From positions 138,468 through 202,467 of the forward strand of contig JAPPMU010000015.1 of the NCBI GenBank assembly GCA_028873965.1: a DNA stretch of 64,000 nt, written 5' to 3'. Position 1 is the first letter of the stretch. The number at the start of each line of letters is the position of its first letter. This DNA is from Chloroflexota bacterium (GTDB taxonomy: Bacteria > Chloroflexota > Dehalococcoidia > Lucifugimonadales > UBA3495). The notes under the pieces are model-generated. The model ran no database searches. It saw nothing but the letters and a program-made list of their open reading frames with translations, and was not told the origin of the DNA. Below are positions 21,227 to 31,097 of this stretch, one piece after another. The position numbers were made by a program, and so were the translations under genes.

Positions 21227-21669
21227 CCTCCATCCTCGTTCTTCACGGCCCCAACCTCAACGCCCTGGGCCGCCGCGACCGCCATCACTACGGCGTCCTG
21301 ACCCTGGACGAGGTCAATCGACGCATCTCCGAACGTGCCGACGCTCTGGGCGTCTCCGTCGAGTGTTTCCAGTCCAATCACGAGGGCGCATTGGTCGACA
21401 AGCTCCAGGAACGTGCCGGCTCCATCGCCGGCGTTGTGATCAACGCCGGAGCCCTGACCCATTACGGCCTGTCGTTGAAGGACGCTCTCACCGACGCCGG
21501 CGTCCCCGTGGTCGAGGTGCACCTCAGCAACGTCCACGCCCGCGAGGAGTGGCGCCGCCACTCCGTGCTGGCCGACACGGCCCTCGGCCAAATTGCCGGG
21601 CTCGGTTGGAGAGGCTATACTGCTGCCCTGGAAGCGTTGGCCGGCATCATTGCCGACGAATCCGGCTAG
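21223..21669 (+). CDS. aroQ: Type II 3-dehydroquinate dehydratase
   Basis: 148 residues, standard size for the dodecameric type II enzyme of the shikimate pathway. Family marks are HGPNLNALGRR (8-18), the catalytic Tyr23 in HHYG, INAGALTHYGLSLKDAL and VEVHLSNVHAREEWRRHS with the catalytic His. The flexible-lid segment is RRDRHHYG rather than the commoner TREPxxYG. The start overlaps the xerC stop by ATGA, giving translational coupling. Confidence 0.95.
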   Translation: MTSILVLHGPNLNALGRRDRHHYGVLTLDEVNRRISERADALGVSVECFQSNHEGALVDKLQERAGSIAGVVINAGALTHYGLSLKDALTDAGVPVVEVHLSNVHAREEWRRHSVLADTALGQIAGLGWRGYTAALEALAGIIADESG

Positions 21670-21713
21670 CGCCCGTCATCTGCGGTCGGCAAACCGCCCG
21701 GGGGATTTCCGAT

Positions 21714-22280
21714 ATGAGCATCAACTTTGGCGACCTGAACAAGGGAATGGTGATCGAGCTCGAGAACCAGCCTTGGCAGGTCATGGACTACGAGCGTCAC
21801 AAGATGCAACAGCGCGCGCCCGTTACCCGCATCAAGATGCGGAACCTGGTCAATGGCACCGTCATCGAGCGCACCTTCCAGCGCTACGATACCGCTTTCA
21901 GCCTGGCCGAGGTCGACAACCGCGAGACCCAGTACCTGTACACCGACGGGACGAACTACTTCTTCATGGATCAGGAGACGTTCGATCAGCACGAACTGAC
22001 GGCTGACCAGTTGGGTGACGCCCTGGGCTATCTGACCGAAAGCATGATGGTCGAGTTGGTGCTCTACAAGGGCAATCCCATCAACGTCAACCTCCCGATC
22101 CACGTCGAGCTGGAAGTGGTCGACACTCCTCCCGCGTTCCGGGGCGACACTGCTCAGGGCGGAAACAAGCCGGCTACCCTGGAAACCGGCCTGCGCATCA
22201 CCGTACCCATGTTCATCACCCCTGGCACTCGCGTCAAGGTCGACACCCGCAACGGAACCTACTCCGAACGCGTGTCGTAA
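21714..22280 (+). CDS. efp: Translation elongation factor P
   Basis: 188 residues from the ATG at 21714, preceded by GGGGGA. It has three beta-barrel domains: KOW-like (1-65), OB (66-130) and C-terminal (131-188, ending RVKVDTRNGTYSERVS). EF-P frees ribosomes stalled at polyproline. The tip loop reads HKMQQRAPV: aligned with E. coli, the modified Lys34 corresponds to Gln33, and an Arg sits one place later. So no standard lysine (or arginine at the usual position) is available for beta-lysylation or rhamnosylation. It lies between aroQ and xseA on the same strand. Confidence 0.94.
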   Translation: MSINFGDLNKGMVIELENQPWQVMDYERHKMQQRAPVTRIKMRNLVNGTVIERTFQRYDTAFSLAEVDNRETQYLYTDGTNYFFMDQETFDQHELTADQLGDALGYLTESMMVELVLYKGNPINVNLPIHVELEVVDTPPAFRGDTAQGGNKPATLETGLRITVPMFITPGTRVKVDTRNGTYSERVS

Positions 22281-22304
22281 AACGGCTGCCTTCGGCATCG
22301 CCCC

Positions 22305-23636
22305 ATGCTGTCGCCGGTAGTTCACACGGTCAGCCAGGTGGCCGTCTATCTCAAGGACAAGCTTGAGTCGGATGGCCTCCTCTCGCGTCTGACCGTCCAA
22401 GGCGAGATCGCCAACCTCCGCACCGTCGCGTCCGGCCACTCTTACTTCACGCTGCGCGAGGACGGCAGCAGCATACGCTGCGTCATGTTCCGCGGCCGTT
22501 CCGGCCAGGAATACCTGGAAGACGGTCAGGAAATCCTGGCCGGGGGTAACTTCACCTTCTACCCGCCCTCCGGCGAAGCCAACATGCAAGTCGCCGCCGT
22601 GATGCCCGTGGGCGCCGGCGCCCTTGCGCTGGAGTTGGCCCGCCTCCGGCAGCAGCTAGCCGCCGAGGGCTTGTTCGATCCTTCCCGCAATCGGCCCGTA
22701 CCCATTTTCCCCAGGGTGATCGGCGTCGTCACCTCGCCCAGCGGCGCCGTCTGGCAGGACATCCAGAACGTCGTTAGGCGGCGTTACCCCCTCGCCGAGT
22801 TGCGCCTGTCTCCCACCGCCGTCCAGGGCGATGGGGCCGCCCAGCAAATCGCCGAGGCCGTGCGCTCACTCAACGACGAGGGCGTCGCCGACGTCATCAT
22901 AGTCGCCCGCGGCGGCGGCTCACTGGAAGACCTGTGGTGCTTCAACTCCGAGGAGGTGGCCCGCGCCATCTTCGCCAGCAGCATCCCCATTGTCTCCGGC
23001 GTCGGCCACGAGACCGACACCACCATCGCCGATGACGTCGCCGACAGCCGCGCTCCTACCCCGTCGGCCGCCGCCGAGCTGGTTACGCCGGACCGCAATC
23101 AACTTATGGCTGGCATCTTCGGCGCCCGCCAGCAGATGACTTCGGTGATGGTCGGACACGTCGACCGGCTTCGGTCATCCGTGGATTCCCAGCAGCAGCG
23201 CTTGCAGCGGCGCGCCCCGGACGTTGCCTCCATGCGCCGCCGCGTTGATGAGTACGCCGAACGTGCCGCGGCATCCATCCGCCATCGTCATACGCTGATC
23301 GGACGGGACGTCGCCACCCTGGTGGGCAAGCTGGGCGCGCTCAACCCCGCCGATACTTTGCGCCGTGGTTACGCCGTCGTCCGGCTGTCCGGCGACGGCG
23401 CCGTGCTCACCTCTCCGGATCAGGTATCAGACGGCGCGCGTCTCGACATCTCCCTCGCCGGCGGATCGCTGGCTGCCACGGCCGGCGACCATCCCGCGTC
23501 CCATGACCCCAACGGTGTCCGCCGGGAGGTGCCGGCCGGCCCCGTCGCCAGCGATGCGGTCACCGCCTCAAACCCGCGCAAGCGGGGCGGCCGGCGTTCC
23601 CCCGGACCTCCGCCGGCAATGAAGCCGCTCCTTTAG
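22305..23636 (+). CDS. xseA: Exodeoxyribonuclease VII large subunit
   Basis: 443 residues. N-terminal OB fold (about 5-100; LTVQGEIANLR, SGHSYFTLRE), central catalytic domain (about 125-310; VITSPSGAVWQDI variant VVTSPSGAVWQDI, ARGGGSLEDLWCFN, VGHETDTTIADDVADSRAPTP) and a helical tail that binds XseB. The coiled-coil region is shorter than in E. coli, and the C-terminus ends in a proline/arginine-rich stretch. Exonuclease VII degrades single-stranded DNA from both ends. xseB follows 15 bp downstream. Confidence 0.96.
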   Translation: MLSPVVHTVSQVAVYLKDKLESDGLLSRLTVQGEIANLRTVASGHSYFTLREDGSSIRCVMFRGRSGQEYLEDGQEILAGGNFTFYPPSGEANMQVAAVMPVGAGALALELARLRQQLAAEGLFDPSRNRPVPIFPRVIGVVTSPSGAVWQDIQNVVRRRYPLAELRLSPTAVQGDGAAQQIAEAVRSLNDEGVADVIIVARGGGSLEDLWCFNSEEVARAIFASSIPIVSGVGHETDTTIADDVADSRAPTPSAAAELVTPDRNQLMAGIFGARQQMTSVMVGHVDRLRSSVDSQQQRLQRRAPDVASMRRRVDEYAERAAASIRHRHTLIGRDVATLVGKLGALNPADTLRRGYAVVRLSGDGAVLTSPDQVSDGARLDISLAGGSLAATAGDHPASHDPNGVRREVPAGPVASDAVTASNPRKRGGRRSPGPPPAMKPLL

Positions 23637-23651
23637 CGGCCATCACCAGCC

Positions 23652-23996
23652 ATGACGGACATCACAGAACCCAGCGATGCCTGGCGCGACCAACTCGCCG
23701 CGATGCCCTTCGAAGAGGCTTACCGCCGCCTCGAGGACACCGTCTCCCGCCTCGAACAGGGCGAACTATCGCTGACCGACGCGGAACGCCTCTACCGTGA
23801 AGGCATGGAACTGGCCGGCCGGTGCCAGGAACTGCTCACCGAAACCGAACTCCGCATCACCCAGATCGGAGATGGCCGCGCCTCCGCAGGTTCGTCCGCC
23901 CCGGGCATTCCCATCAGCGATGACGACTGGGAGCCGCCGCCGCCATTGGAACCCGACGACCCTTCTCTTTTCGACGATGACGACCCGCCTTTCTAG
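23652..23996 (+). CDS. xseB: Exodeoxyribonuclease VII small subunit
   Basis: 114 residues. Residues 18-75 are the typical XseB helical hairpin (PFEEAYRRLEDTVSRLEQGE, then LYREGMELAGRCQELL) that binds the XseA coiled coil. The family is usually about 80 residues; here an extra acidic, Pro-rich tail of some 35 residues (EPDDPSLFDDDDPPF) is added. It is the last gene of the dprA-xseB run and is followed by a REP-like palindrome. Confidence 0.92.
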   Translation: MTDITEPSDAWRDQLAAMPFEEAYRRLEDTVSRLEQGELSLTDAERLYREGMELAGRCQELLTETELRITQIGDGRASAGSSAPGIPISDDDWEPPPPLEPDDPSLFDDDDPPF

Positions 23997-24012
23997 GCAG
24001 TGTTGACATTTT

Positions 24013-24041
24013 CCGTCATTCCGGCGAAAGCCGGAATCCAG
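24013..24041 (+). repeat. REP-like palindrome after xseB
   Basis: A single unit with arms ATTCCGGC/GCCGGAAT separated by GAAA, 17 bp after the xseB stop. It is the same family as at 7690 and 16296 and may act as a transcript end. No gene is seen in 23997-24166. Confidence 0.75.
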
Positions 24042-24166
24042 TGAATACAAAATAAGGTCAACGTTCTGCTGGCGGTGGTTTTCCTGGGTTCCTGCTTCCG
24101 CACGAACGACGTGGTGATTTTCCAAATGTCGATACAACCTGGCTTCGGCTGCCCCGCTGGCTCTAT

Positions 24167-24985
24167 ATGATGCTGCGCATAGGATGGTTTTCCACCGGCC
24201 GGGGCGAAGGCTCCCGCGGCCTGCTTCGTTTCATCCACGACGCCATTGACCAGGGTCGTTTGGACGCCGAAATCGAATTCGTTTTCAGCAACCGCGAACC
24301 CGGCGAGGCCGACGGGTCTGACCGGTTCTTCGACCTCGTTCGCTCCTACGGTCTGCCGCTGGTAACCCTGTCGTCCGGACGCTACCGGCGGGAGCACGGC
24401 GGCGGACCCATGGCGCGTCACCGCCTCGGATTTGATCGCGACGCCATTCGGCTCCTGGAACCTTACCAGCCGGACGTTTGCGCCCTGGCCGGGTACATGC
24501 TCATTTGCAGCGGCGAAATGTGCCGCCGCTATCCCCTCCTGAACCTCCACGGCGCCCTTCCCGACGGACCCACCGGCACGTGGCAGTCGGTGATCTGGCA
24601 GCTGATCGAATCCCGATCCCGGCAAACCGGCGCGATGATCCACCTCGCCACGGAAGAGGTGGACCGGGGCCCGGTGCTGTCCCACTGCGTCGTTCCGATA
24701 ACCGGCAACGGCTTCGATCAGGATTGGGAAGCGTTGCGCGGGCGCGACGCAGCGGATATCCGCGCCGCTGAAGGTGAGGATTGCTCCCTGTTCCGGCGCA
24801 TCCGCGAGGCCGGCTACCGCCGCGAACCCTACTTGATCCTGGAAACCCTCCGCGCCGTCGCTGACGGAAGACTGCGCGTCAAACCGAAAGCAGCCCTCGA
24901 CTCGTCAGGGAAACCCCTGGAACTGCGGTATCCGGCCGGCCTCCCCCTCACGGAGCACATCGAGGCCGCGCTGGCTGCGGAGTGA
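24167..24985 (+). CDS. Formyltransferase-fold protein (PurN/Fmt-like)
   Basis: 272 residues. The core resembles glycinamide-ribonucleotide formyltransferase: FSTGRGEGSRGLLRFI at the N-terminus, LAGYMLICSGEM, LLNLHGALPDGPTGTW holding the catalytic Asn and His positions, and MIHLATEEVDRGPVLSHC with the catalytic Asp. It has an insertion around 60-85 and an extra C-terminal segment of about 60 residues compared with PurN, so it need not be a purine enzyme. It may transfer formyl groups to another amine. It converges with clpX, leaving a 4-bp gap. Confidence 0.75.
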   Translation: MMLRIGWFSTGRGEGSRGLLRFIHDAIDQGRLDAEIEFVFSNREPGEADGSDRFFDLVRSYGLPLVTLSSGRYRREHGGGPMARHRLGFDRDAIRLLEPYQPDVCALAGYMLICSGEMCRRYPLLNLHGALPDGPTGTWQSVIWQLIESRSRQTGAMIHLATEEVDRGPVLSHCVVPITGNGFDQDWEALRGRDAADIRAAEGEDCSLFRRIREAGYRREPYLILETLRAVADGRLRVKPKAALDSSGKPLELRYPAGLPLTEHIEAALAAE

Positions 24986-24989
24986 AGGG

Positions 24990-26384
24990 CTACGCCGACT
25001 TTCTTTGCTGGCCGGTTCGGGAACGGGTCAGCGCGGTCTTCAGCGTCATGTGGCGTCCGCCGCCGCGCCGGTAGAGCCGGGGAGAAGCATCGCCGGTGAT
25101 GGCGTCTCCGTGAACGACGCAGCGGCCGATGTCCCGAAGCGACGGCAACTCGTACATCACTTCCATCAGCGCGTCCTCGACGATGTGTCGCAGGATGCGC
25201 GCTCCGGTCTGGTAGGTCAGCGCCCGCTCGGCCGCCGCTTCCAGCGCGTCGTCGGTGAATTCCAGCTTGACGTTGTCCAGGTGGAACAGCCGCTGGTACT
25301 GCTTGACTATCGCGTTTCTCGGTTCCACCAGCACCCGGATCAGGTCGTTACGATCCAACGGCTGCAACGCTGCGACCACCGGGAGCCGTCCCACCAGTTC
25401 CGGTATGAAACCGAACTGGAGCAGGTCCTCGGGCGTCACCAGGTCCAGCATTCCAACGGAGTTCGCCTTTTTTTCGCTTCGATCCTGGTTCTGGGCCAGG
25501 AAACCCATCGCCGAACCGGAGGACACCCGCTTGGTAATTATCTCCTGCAATCCGTCGAATGCCCCGCCGCAGATGAACAGGATGTTCCTGGTGTTGATCT
25601 GCAGCATCTCCTGGTGCGGATGCTTCCGGCCACCCTGCGGCGGCACGTTGGCGACGCAGCCTTCGATGATCTTCAGCAGTTCCTGCTGGACCCCTTCGCC
25701 GGCGACGTCCCTGGTGATCGAACGGTTGACCCCTTCTTTGCGCGCGATCTTGTCCAGCTCGTCGATGTATATGATCCCCTGCTCCGCACGCGGGATGTCC
25801 CAATCCGCCGCCTGGATCAGCCGCAGCAGGATGTTCTCCACGTCTTCGCCAACGTAGCCCGACTCCGTCAGTGACGTGGCGTCGCATATCGCGAAGGGTA
25901 CGTCCAGCGACCGGGCCAGCGTTTCGGCCAACAGGGTTTTTCCGGAACCGGTGGGACCGATGAGCAGGATATTGGACTTCTGCACTTCGACGTCCGGGTC
26001 CGTGGCCTCGCTGCGAATGCGCTTGAAGTGGTTGTAAACGGCGACCGCCAGCGTCTTCTTGGCTTTCTCCTGCCCGATCACGTAGGCGTCCAGGCTGGAA
26101 TAGATTTCCCGCGGTACCAGGGTGCGGTCTCCCGTGCCGCGCTTGGTTGGAGGATTGTCCGCCGGATCGACCCGGTCGTCAGCCCGGGTCTTGCCGCCAT
26201 CGTCGTTCCGTCGCTTCTTGCCACCCCGCTCGGCCACGTAATTCGCCAGCTCGCGGATGCAGTCGAAGCAGATGCCGCCCCGGGTCTGACCCGGCGGCCG
26301 CACCAGGCGCCCCTGGGGGAACTGGCTGCCGCAAAAGGCGCAACGGTGAGCGTTGCGATTGGAGCTGCGGCTGCCGGTAGTCAT
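24990..26384 (-). CDS. clpX: ClpX, ATP-dependent unfoldase of ClpXP
   Basis: 464 residues. N-terminal zinc domain with C15, C18, C39 and C42, then a charged linker, AAA+ module with Walker A GPTGSGKT (143-150), Walker [12 protein letters not shown], and the substrate and ClpP-docking loops. The hexamer unfolds tagged proteins and feeds them to ClpP. It is the last gene of the minus-strand run tig-clpP-clpP-clpX (41 bp after the nearer clpP). The C-terminus is longer than in E. coli and basic. Confidence 0.96.
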   Translation of the reverse strand: MTTGSRSSNRNAHRCAFCGSQFPQGRLVRPPGQTRGGICFDCIRELANYVAERGGKKRRNDDGGKTRADDRVDPADNPPTKRGTGDRTLVPREIYSSLDAYVIGQEKAKKTLAVAVYNHFKRIRSEATDPDVEVQKSNILLIGPTGSGKTLLAETLARSLDVPFAICDATSLTESGYVGEDVENILLRLIQAADWDIPRAEQGIIYIDELDKIARKEGVNRSITRDVAGEGVQQELLKIIEGCVANVPPQGGRKHPHQEMLQINTRNILFICGGAFDGLQEIITKRVSSGSAMGFLAQNQDRSEKKANSVGMLDLVTPEDLLQFGFIPELVGRLPVVAALQPLDRNDLIRVLVEPRNAIVKQYQRLFHLDNVKLEFTDDALEAAAERALTYQTGARILRHIVEDALMEVMYELPSLRDIGRCVVHGDAITGDASPRLYRRGGGRHMTLKTALTRSRTGQQRKSA

Positions 26385-26425
26385 GGGTGCGTCCCCGGTC
26401 GGATGGACGGATCGGTGTCCGACCG

Positions 26426-27076
26426 TTACGCTGCTTCCGCTGCCTGCTCTTCCGTCTGCGTCCCCAGTATTTCGTCCACCAGCCCGTACTCAACCGCTTC
26501 TTCCGCAGTCAGGAAGAAGTCCCGGTCGGTGTCGTCGGCGATCTTTTCGGTACTCTGCCCGGTCGCTTCAGACAGGATTTTGGTGAGCCGTTCCTTCAGC
26601 CGGACGATCTCCTTGGCCTGGATCTCGATATCTGCGGCCTGGCCCTGGAAGCTCCCCACGTTGGGCTGGTGCATGTGCACGGTGGAGTTCGCCAGGCAGT
26701 AACGCTTGCCCTTGACCCCGTTCGCCAGCAGCACCGTCGCCATGCTCGCCGCCGTCCCGACGCATATGGTCGATACCGGCGAATTGATCAGGCGCATCGT
26801 GTCCAGAATGGCCAAACCCGACGCGATGTATCCGCCCGGGCTGTTGATGTACAGGCTGATGTCGCGGTCGCTGTCCTCGCGCTCCAGGTACAACAGCTGC
26901 GCAATGATCACGTTGGCCACCTGGTCGGTGATCGGCGTTCCCAGGTAGATTATCCGCTCCCTCAGGAGCAGCGAGTAGATGTCAAACGCGCGCTCGCCCC
27001 GCGGGCTGGTCTCAATGACCATCGGCACGATGTTGGTGGGTTGCAGCAACGGGGAATCTTCAAAGGGAACAACCAT
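26426..27076 (-). CDS. clpP: ClpP protease subunit (first paralogue, next to clpX)
   Basis: 216 residues from an ATG with AGGAG seven bases upstream. Catalytic Ser111 in GTAASMA, His136 in VHMHQPNVG and the Asp near 185 form the serine-protease triad. [16 protein letters not shown] and [10 protein letters not shown] are classic ClpP strands. It follows a second clpP in tandem; in bacteria with two paralogues the rings can be mixed (ClpP1P2). No signal peptide or propeptide is obvious beyond the short N-terminus. Confidence 0.95.
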   Translation of the reverse strand: MVVPFEDSPLLQPTNIVPMVIETSPRGERAFDIYSLLLRERIIYLGTPITDQVANVIIAQLLYLEREDSDRDISLYINSPGGYIASGLAILDTMRLINSPVSTICVGTAASMATVLLANGVKGKRYCLANSTVHMHQPNVGSFQGQAADIEIQAKEIVRLKERLTKILSEATGQSTEKIADDTDRDFFLTAEEAVEYGLVDEILGTQTEEQAAEAA

Positions 27077-27126
27077 TACGGTCTCCTGATGTTGAACGCT
27101 GGGGTTGCGGGATCGGATACACGCGC

Positions 27127-27828
27127 CTAGGCGATGGCCTTATTGAACGCGTCGGGCAGTTTGTCCATCACGTGGTCCACGATACCGTATGCCACCGCTG
27201 TTTCGGCGTCCATCCAGTAGTCCCGGTCCGAGTCCCGCGATACCTTGTCGAACGGCTGGTCGCAGTTCTCCGACAGGATGGTATTCAGCCGCTCGCGCAG
27301 GCGCAGGATCTCCTGGGCCGTGATCTCAATATCCGACGCTGAGCCCTGGATCCCTCCCATCACCTGGTGGATCAGCACCGTCGAATTCCGTGTACAGAAG
27401 CGCTTGCCCTTGGTTCCGCCCGACAGCAGCACCGCGCCCATGCTGGCGGCCTTGCCCAGGCAGATCGTGGCCACGTCCGGCTTGATCAGTTGCATGGTGT
27501 CATAGATCGCCATGCCGTCCAGCACCGAGCCGCCCGGCGAGTTGATGTACAGGCTGATGTCCTCGTCCGGGTTCTCCCAGCTCAGGTACAGCAGCTGCGA
27601 AACGATCGCGTTGGAAACGTCATCGTCCACCGGCGTGCCCAGGTAGATGATCCGGGCCTGCAGCAACAGCGAGTAGGGGTTGAAGGCGCGCTCTCCCTCG
27701 GTGGTCGGCCGGATGATCCCGGGGATCACGTTGGTCGGCGTGATTATGCCCGAGGGATTGGAACTTCGTGGCATCTCTAGGTTCTCCTGGGCCAGGTTCT
27801 TCTGGAATGGTGGGCGGTCGAACGTCAT
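27127..27828 (-). CDS. clpP: ClpP protease subunit (second paralogue, next to tig)
   Basis: 233 residues. Its ATG at 27828 overlaps the tig stop (ATGA) and has GGAGG seven bases upstream; an internal start at residue 19 would give a more usual N-terminus. Active site Ser129 (GKAASMG), His154 (VLIHQVMGG) and an Asp near 203. It is about half identical to the neighbouring paralogue, with different strands near the axial pore, so a heteromeric ClpP1P2 complex is likely but not shown. Confidence 0.95.
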   Translation of the reverse strand: MTFDRPPFQKNLAQENLEMPRSSNPSGIITPTNVIPGIIRPTTEGERAFNPYSLLLQARIIYLGTPVDDDVSNAIVSQLLYLSWENPDEDISLYINSPGGSVLDGMAIYDTMQLIKPDVATICLGKAASMGAVLLSGGTKGKRFCTRNSTVLIHQVMGGIQGSASDIEITAQEILRLRERLNTILSENCDQPFDKVSRDSDRDYWMDAETAVAYGIVDHVMDKLPDAFNKAIA

Positions 27829-29288
27829 TCCCGTTCCTCCGCCTGATCGCCTACGGTGGTCTCGCCATCGCTTGCGTCAGTAGTTTCAATAGTTTCCGCG
27901 GCATCCGGAGTTTCCGCGGTATCCGGTTCGCTGGCCGGCTCGATTTCGCCGTCGGCCGCGCCGGCTTCTGCGCTGCCATCCTCGCCCAGTTTCCCCTGGG
28001 CGATGTCCGTGAGCCGCTCCATGACCCGCCGGCTGTGCAGGGTGGACCGGATGTTGTCCCGCGTCGACTCCGATCCGAGAAATTCCCGCAGGGAGTCCAG
28101 GTTCGACTCGTCCTGTTCCTCATCGCCGGAGGACAGACCGAGCAAACGGTCGGTTTCCGATTGAACATCGTCATCGGAGATCTCGATCTCCTCGACCTCG
28201 GCGAGCTTCCGCATCACCAGGGCGCTCACCAGGCGGCGCTCCGCGTTGGGACGCATCTCATCAAGAAACTCGTCTGCCGACTTGCCCATGAAACGCAGGT
28301 ACGTCGCCAGGTCCAGCCCTTGCTGTCGCAGCATCCGCTCCCGGTCGGCCTGCATCGCCTCCAGCTCCCGCTCGTACAGCAGGGGGGACGCGTTGACCAC
28401 CGCCACGTCGCACAGCGCTTCCAGGCTCTTCTGCTCCAGATCGTTCCGCGCGGCATTCTCCGCCTGGCTCGTCAGCGATTCTCGGATGCTGGTGCGCAGC
28501 GCCTCCAGGTCGTCAAACCCGTCTCCAACGGACTTGGCGAACTCGTCGTCCAGATCCGGCACAGACTTTTCCTTGACCGACAACACCGACACCTTGAACT
28601 CGATATCCTTGCCCGCATATTGTTCGCGCGGATAGTCTTCCGGCACGGTCACCGTGAATTCGCTTTCGTCGTCCTCCGACAGTCCCACCAGGTTGGGAGC
28701 AAAACCGGGGAAGGGCAGCACGTTCTCTTCGTTGGGAATGTACTCCACGTCCTCGTCGTCCACCACCGTTTCCTCGTCCAACGTGCCCAGGACGTTCAGG
28801 TTCAGCCGGTCGCCGTACTCCGCGGCCCTCTCCACCGGCTCCCACACCGCCTGCTCGTCGCGAACCCGGTCCAGAACCCCGTCAACCTCCTCGTCCGTCA
28901 CCTCCACGGGCTCGGTCTCGACGCGAATATCACGGTAGCCTGCCAGGTCCACCGTCGGCTCCAACGGGACCGTCGCCGTGAAGGACACCGGCTCAAGCTC
29001 GGTCACTTCGATGCTCGGCTCCCCGAACGCCGAAACTTCCTCGTCCTGCAGGACCTTGTCCAGCGTCTCGGGCACCATGAACTCCAGCGCTTCCTGCAAC
29101 AGGGCGGTCCGGCCCATCATGCTCTCCACGATGTGCCGCGGCGCCCGTCCCCGGCGAAAGCCTGGTATGTTTAGCCGCGAAACCACCCGCCGATACGAGC
29201 GGTCGATGAAAGGATTCTCATCCTCCGTGGCCAATTCCACCGTCAGCGTGACCTCAATTGGTGATGAGTTGTCCCTCGTGACCTTCAA
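27825..29288 (-). CDS. tig: Trigger factor (ribosome-bound chaperone/PPIase)
   Basis: 487 residues from a TTG at 29288 (AGGAG about eleven bases upstream). The ribosome-binding signature GFRRGRAP is at 43-50, a PPIase-like domain at about 155-240 and the helical chaperone arms at about 245-425. The last 55 residues form a low-complexity acidic Thr/Glu/Ala tail not found in E. coli TF. It leads the tig-clpP-clpP-clpX operon. The PPIase region keeps an FPGFAPNLVGL segment, so proline isomerase activity is possible. Confidence 0.94.
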   Translation of the reverse strand: MKVTRDNSSPIEVTLTVELATEDENPFIDRSYRRVVSRLNIPGFRRGRAPRHIVESMMGRTALLQEALEFMVPETLDKVLQDEEVSAFGEPSIEVTELEPVSFTATVPLEPTVDLAGYRDIRVETEPVEVTDEEVDGVLDRVRDEQAVWEPVERAAEYGDRLNLNVLGTLDEETVVDDEDVEYIPNEENVLPFPGFAPNLVGLSEDDESEFTVTVPEDYPREQYAGKDIEFKVSVLSVKEKSVPDLDDEFAKSVGDGFDDLEALRTSIRESLTSQAENAARNDLEQKSLEALCDVAVVNASPLLYERELEAMQADRERMLRQQGLDLATYLRFMGKSADEFLDEMRPNAERRLVSALVMRKLAEVEEIEISDDDVQSETDRLLGLSSGDEEQDESNLDSLREFLGSESTRDNIRSTLHSRRVMERLTDIAQGKLGEDGSAEAGAADGEIEPASEPDTAETPDAAETIETTDASDGETTVGDQAEERE

Positions 29289-29445
29289 CGCCGGTACGCT
29301 CCTGTGCCCGTTTGATTCTGCATGAAACGGCGGGCAGGGTGGTCGATACCGGCCTGCCCGCGAACGCAGCCGAGTATAGCATAACCGCCCGATTAGCGAA
29401 AAGCCGGGCCGCCCTCACGTGACTGCTCCGGGTTGCCGGCAATGT

Positions 29446-29530
29446 GTCATTGCGAGCGCAGCGCGGCAATCCCGTCGCACCAAGAGACGCCGTTGCGCCC
29501 GCGAGATTGCCACGTTTCGCTCGCAATGAC
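29446..29530. repeat. 85-bp inverted-repeat element (GTCATTGCGAG family)
   Basis: It begins GTCATTGCGAGCG with GGCAATC shortly after, and ends with the complement (GATTGCC ... CGCTCGCAATGAC), so it can fold as a long hairpin. Related copies lie at 37840-37960 and 38016-38106. It occupies the 432-bp gap between tig and the ATP-grasp gene (29289-29720), in which no gene is seen. Confidence 0.75.
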
Positions 29531-29602
29531 GGTTCAGATGAAACTGGGCGCGCGTCCGCGCCGGCTGCCGCGACATCTCTTTGTTACAAATCGTTAATCC
29601 CA

Positions 29603-29631
29603 TTGCAACGCGAGCGTAGTACCCTGATATT
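29603..29631 (+). promoter_or_regulatory. Candidate promoter for the ATP-grasp cluster
   Basis: TTGCAA (29603-29608) and GATATT (29626-29631) are spaced by 17 bp, about 90 bp before the ATG at 29721. The hexamers match the sigma-70 consensus only moderately, but this is the best pair in an AT-richer stretch (29580-29632). Confidence 0.3.
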
Positions 29632-29720
29632 AACGAGCCGCCGTTCGACGCTCCGCTACCGCCCAACGGCCCTCGTACCCGACTGTTCCACGCCCACCCT
29701 TGCAAAGGATCTGGTAGCAA

Positions 29721-31097
29721 ATGCTGACCCGGGACATCTCCAAAGCTCCCTTGAAAGAACACCTCAACTCCGACGGCGCCACGCGTTCCTTCTACCGGCC
29801 CCTCATGGACAGCCTGAACGATCTCGGCGTACCCGAATTGCAACAGCGTTGGCGACAAGCTAACGATAGCGCCGCCCTGGACGCCTTCACCTTCATGCTC
29901 GACCCCCGTGAGTCCCGCACCGTGCCCACCGACTGGCTGCCTCGGCTGATCCCGGCCAACGAGTGGGACACCATCTCCCGCGGCGTCGCCCAGCGTCTCA
30001 AGGCCATCAACCACTTCCTGTTGGACCTGTACTGCGGCGACCAGCAGGTCGTCCCGCCGGACGTCATGTACTCCTGCCAGTACTACAACCCCGAGCTCCA
30101 GGACTATCGCCCGGCGTCCGACGTTTTCGTCCATATCTACGGCATCGACCTGGTCCACATGGGCGACGGCCGTTATGTCATCCTAGAAGACAACCTGCGC
30201 ATCCCCTCCGGCATCACCTACCAGCTCAAGACCACCCAGATCGGGCTGGACGTGTTGCCCGAGCTCGCCAACGGCTACGACATCCTTCCCTACGACATCC
30301 GCTCCACCTACCTCGACATGTTCGCCTCGCTGTGCGACAACGATTCGCCGGTCTGCGTGCTCCTCACCGACAGCAAGTTCGGGTCTGCCTTCTTCGAGCA
30401 CCGCTACTTGTCCGAGCTGCTGGGAATCCCCCTCGTTGAGGGATCGGACCTCTACGTCGGCCACAATGGCCGCGTCTGGGCCCGCTGCTTGGACGGAGAT
30501 TTCGAAATCGACCTCGTTTACCGCCGCGTGGAGGACCTCGAGCTCTTCGTCCCCGGCCTCACCGAAGCCTATCTGGAGCACAAAGTCGTGCTGGTCAACG
30601 CCATGGGCACCGGCGCCGGCGACGACAAGCTGGTGTTCCTCTGGGTGCCCGATATGATAAAAGCCTATCTGGGAGAAGAGGCCATCTTGGAACAGGCCCG
30701 GAGCTACGACCTGCGGTCACCTGAAAACCGCCAATACGTCCTGCAAAACCTGGACAGCCTGGTGCTGAAGACGCGCCAGGGATACGGCGGACTGGGTGTC
30801 TTCATCATGCCCGATCTGGACAAGGGCTACCGCAGCCGCCTGTCCCAGCAGTTGATCGAGCAGCCCCAGGTCTTCATCGCCCAGGAGACCCTGGACTTCT
30901 CTCGACATCTTGTCTTCGACGAGGCCGGTGGCGAATTTGAGGAGCGCCACGTTGACCTGCGCGTGTTCGCGGTGCAGAACGGGCGGGGAGAGGTCACCGT
31001 TTTCCCCGGCGGGCTCACCCGCGTATCCGAGGCGAACAGCCGGGTCACCAACAACTCGTCAGGAGGATCATGCAAACCGAGCTGGGTGGTCCGCTAA
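29721..31097 (+). CDS. Circularly permuted type-2 ATP-grasp protein (COG2308-like)
   Basis: 458 residues. Family marks are GIDLVHMGDGRYVILEDNLRIPSG near 145-165, VLLTDSKFGSAFFEH near 215-230, DFEIDLVYRRVED near 265, and the closing FPGGLTRVSEANSR ... NNSSGG that completes the permuted ATP-grasp site. Proteins of this group are predicted to form peptide or amide bonds, but no product is known. It opens a three-gene cluster with a transglutaminase (28-bp overlap) and an alpha-E protein, the usual partners. The N-terminal 80 residues are variable. Confidence 0.9.
   Translation: MLTRDISKAPLKEHLNSDGATRSFYRPLMDSLNDLGVPELQQRWRQANDSAALDAFTFMLDPRESRTVPTDWLPRLIPANEWDTISRGVAQRLKAINHFLLDLYCGDQQVVPPDVMYSCQYYNPELQDYRPASDVFVHIYGIDLVHMGDGRYVILEDNLRIPSGITYQLKTTQIGLDVLPELANGYDILPYDIRSTYLDMFASLCDNDSPVCVLLTDSKFGSAFFEHRYLSELLGIPLVEGSDLYVGHNGRVWARCLDGDFEIDLVYRRVEDLELFVPGLTEAYLEHKVVLVNAMGTGAGDDKLVFLWVPDMIKAYLGEEAILEQARSYDLRSPENRQYVLQNLDSLVLKTRQGYGGLGVFIMPDLDKGYRSRLSQQLIEQPQVFIAQETLDFSRHLVFDEAGGEFEERHVDLRVFAVQNGRGEVTVFPGGLTRVSEANSRVTNNSSGGSCKPSWVVR

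Noticed and set aside
29289..29720. tRNA gene upstream of tig (a common location)
   Set aside because: No cloverleaf arms or GTTCGAATC-like T-loop were found; the stretch is an inverted-repeat element and AT-richer DNA.
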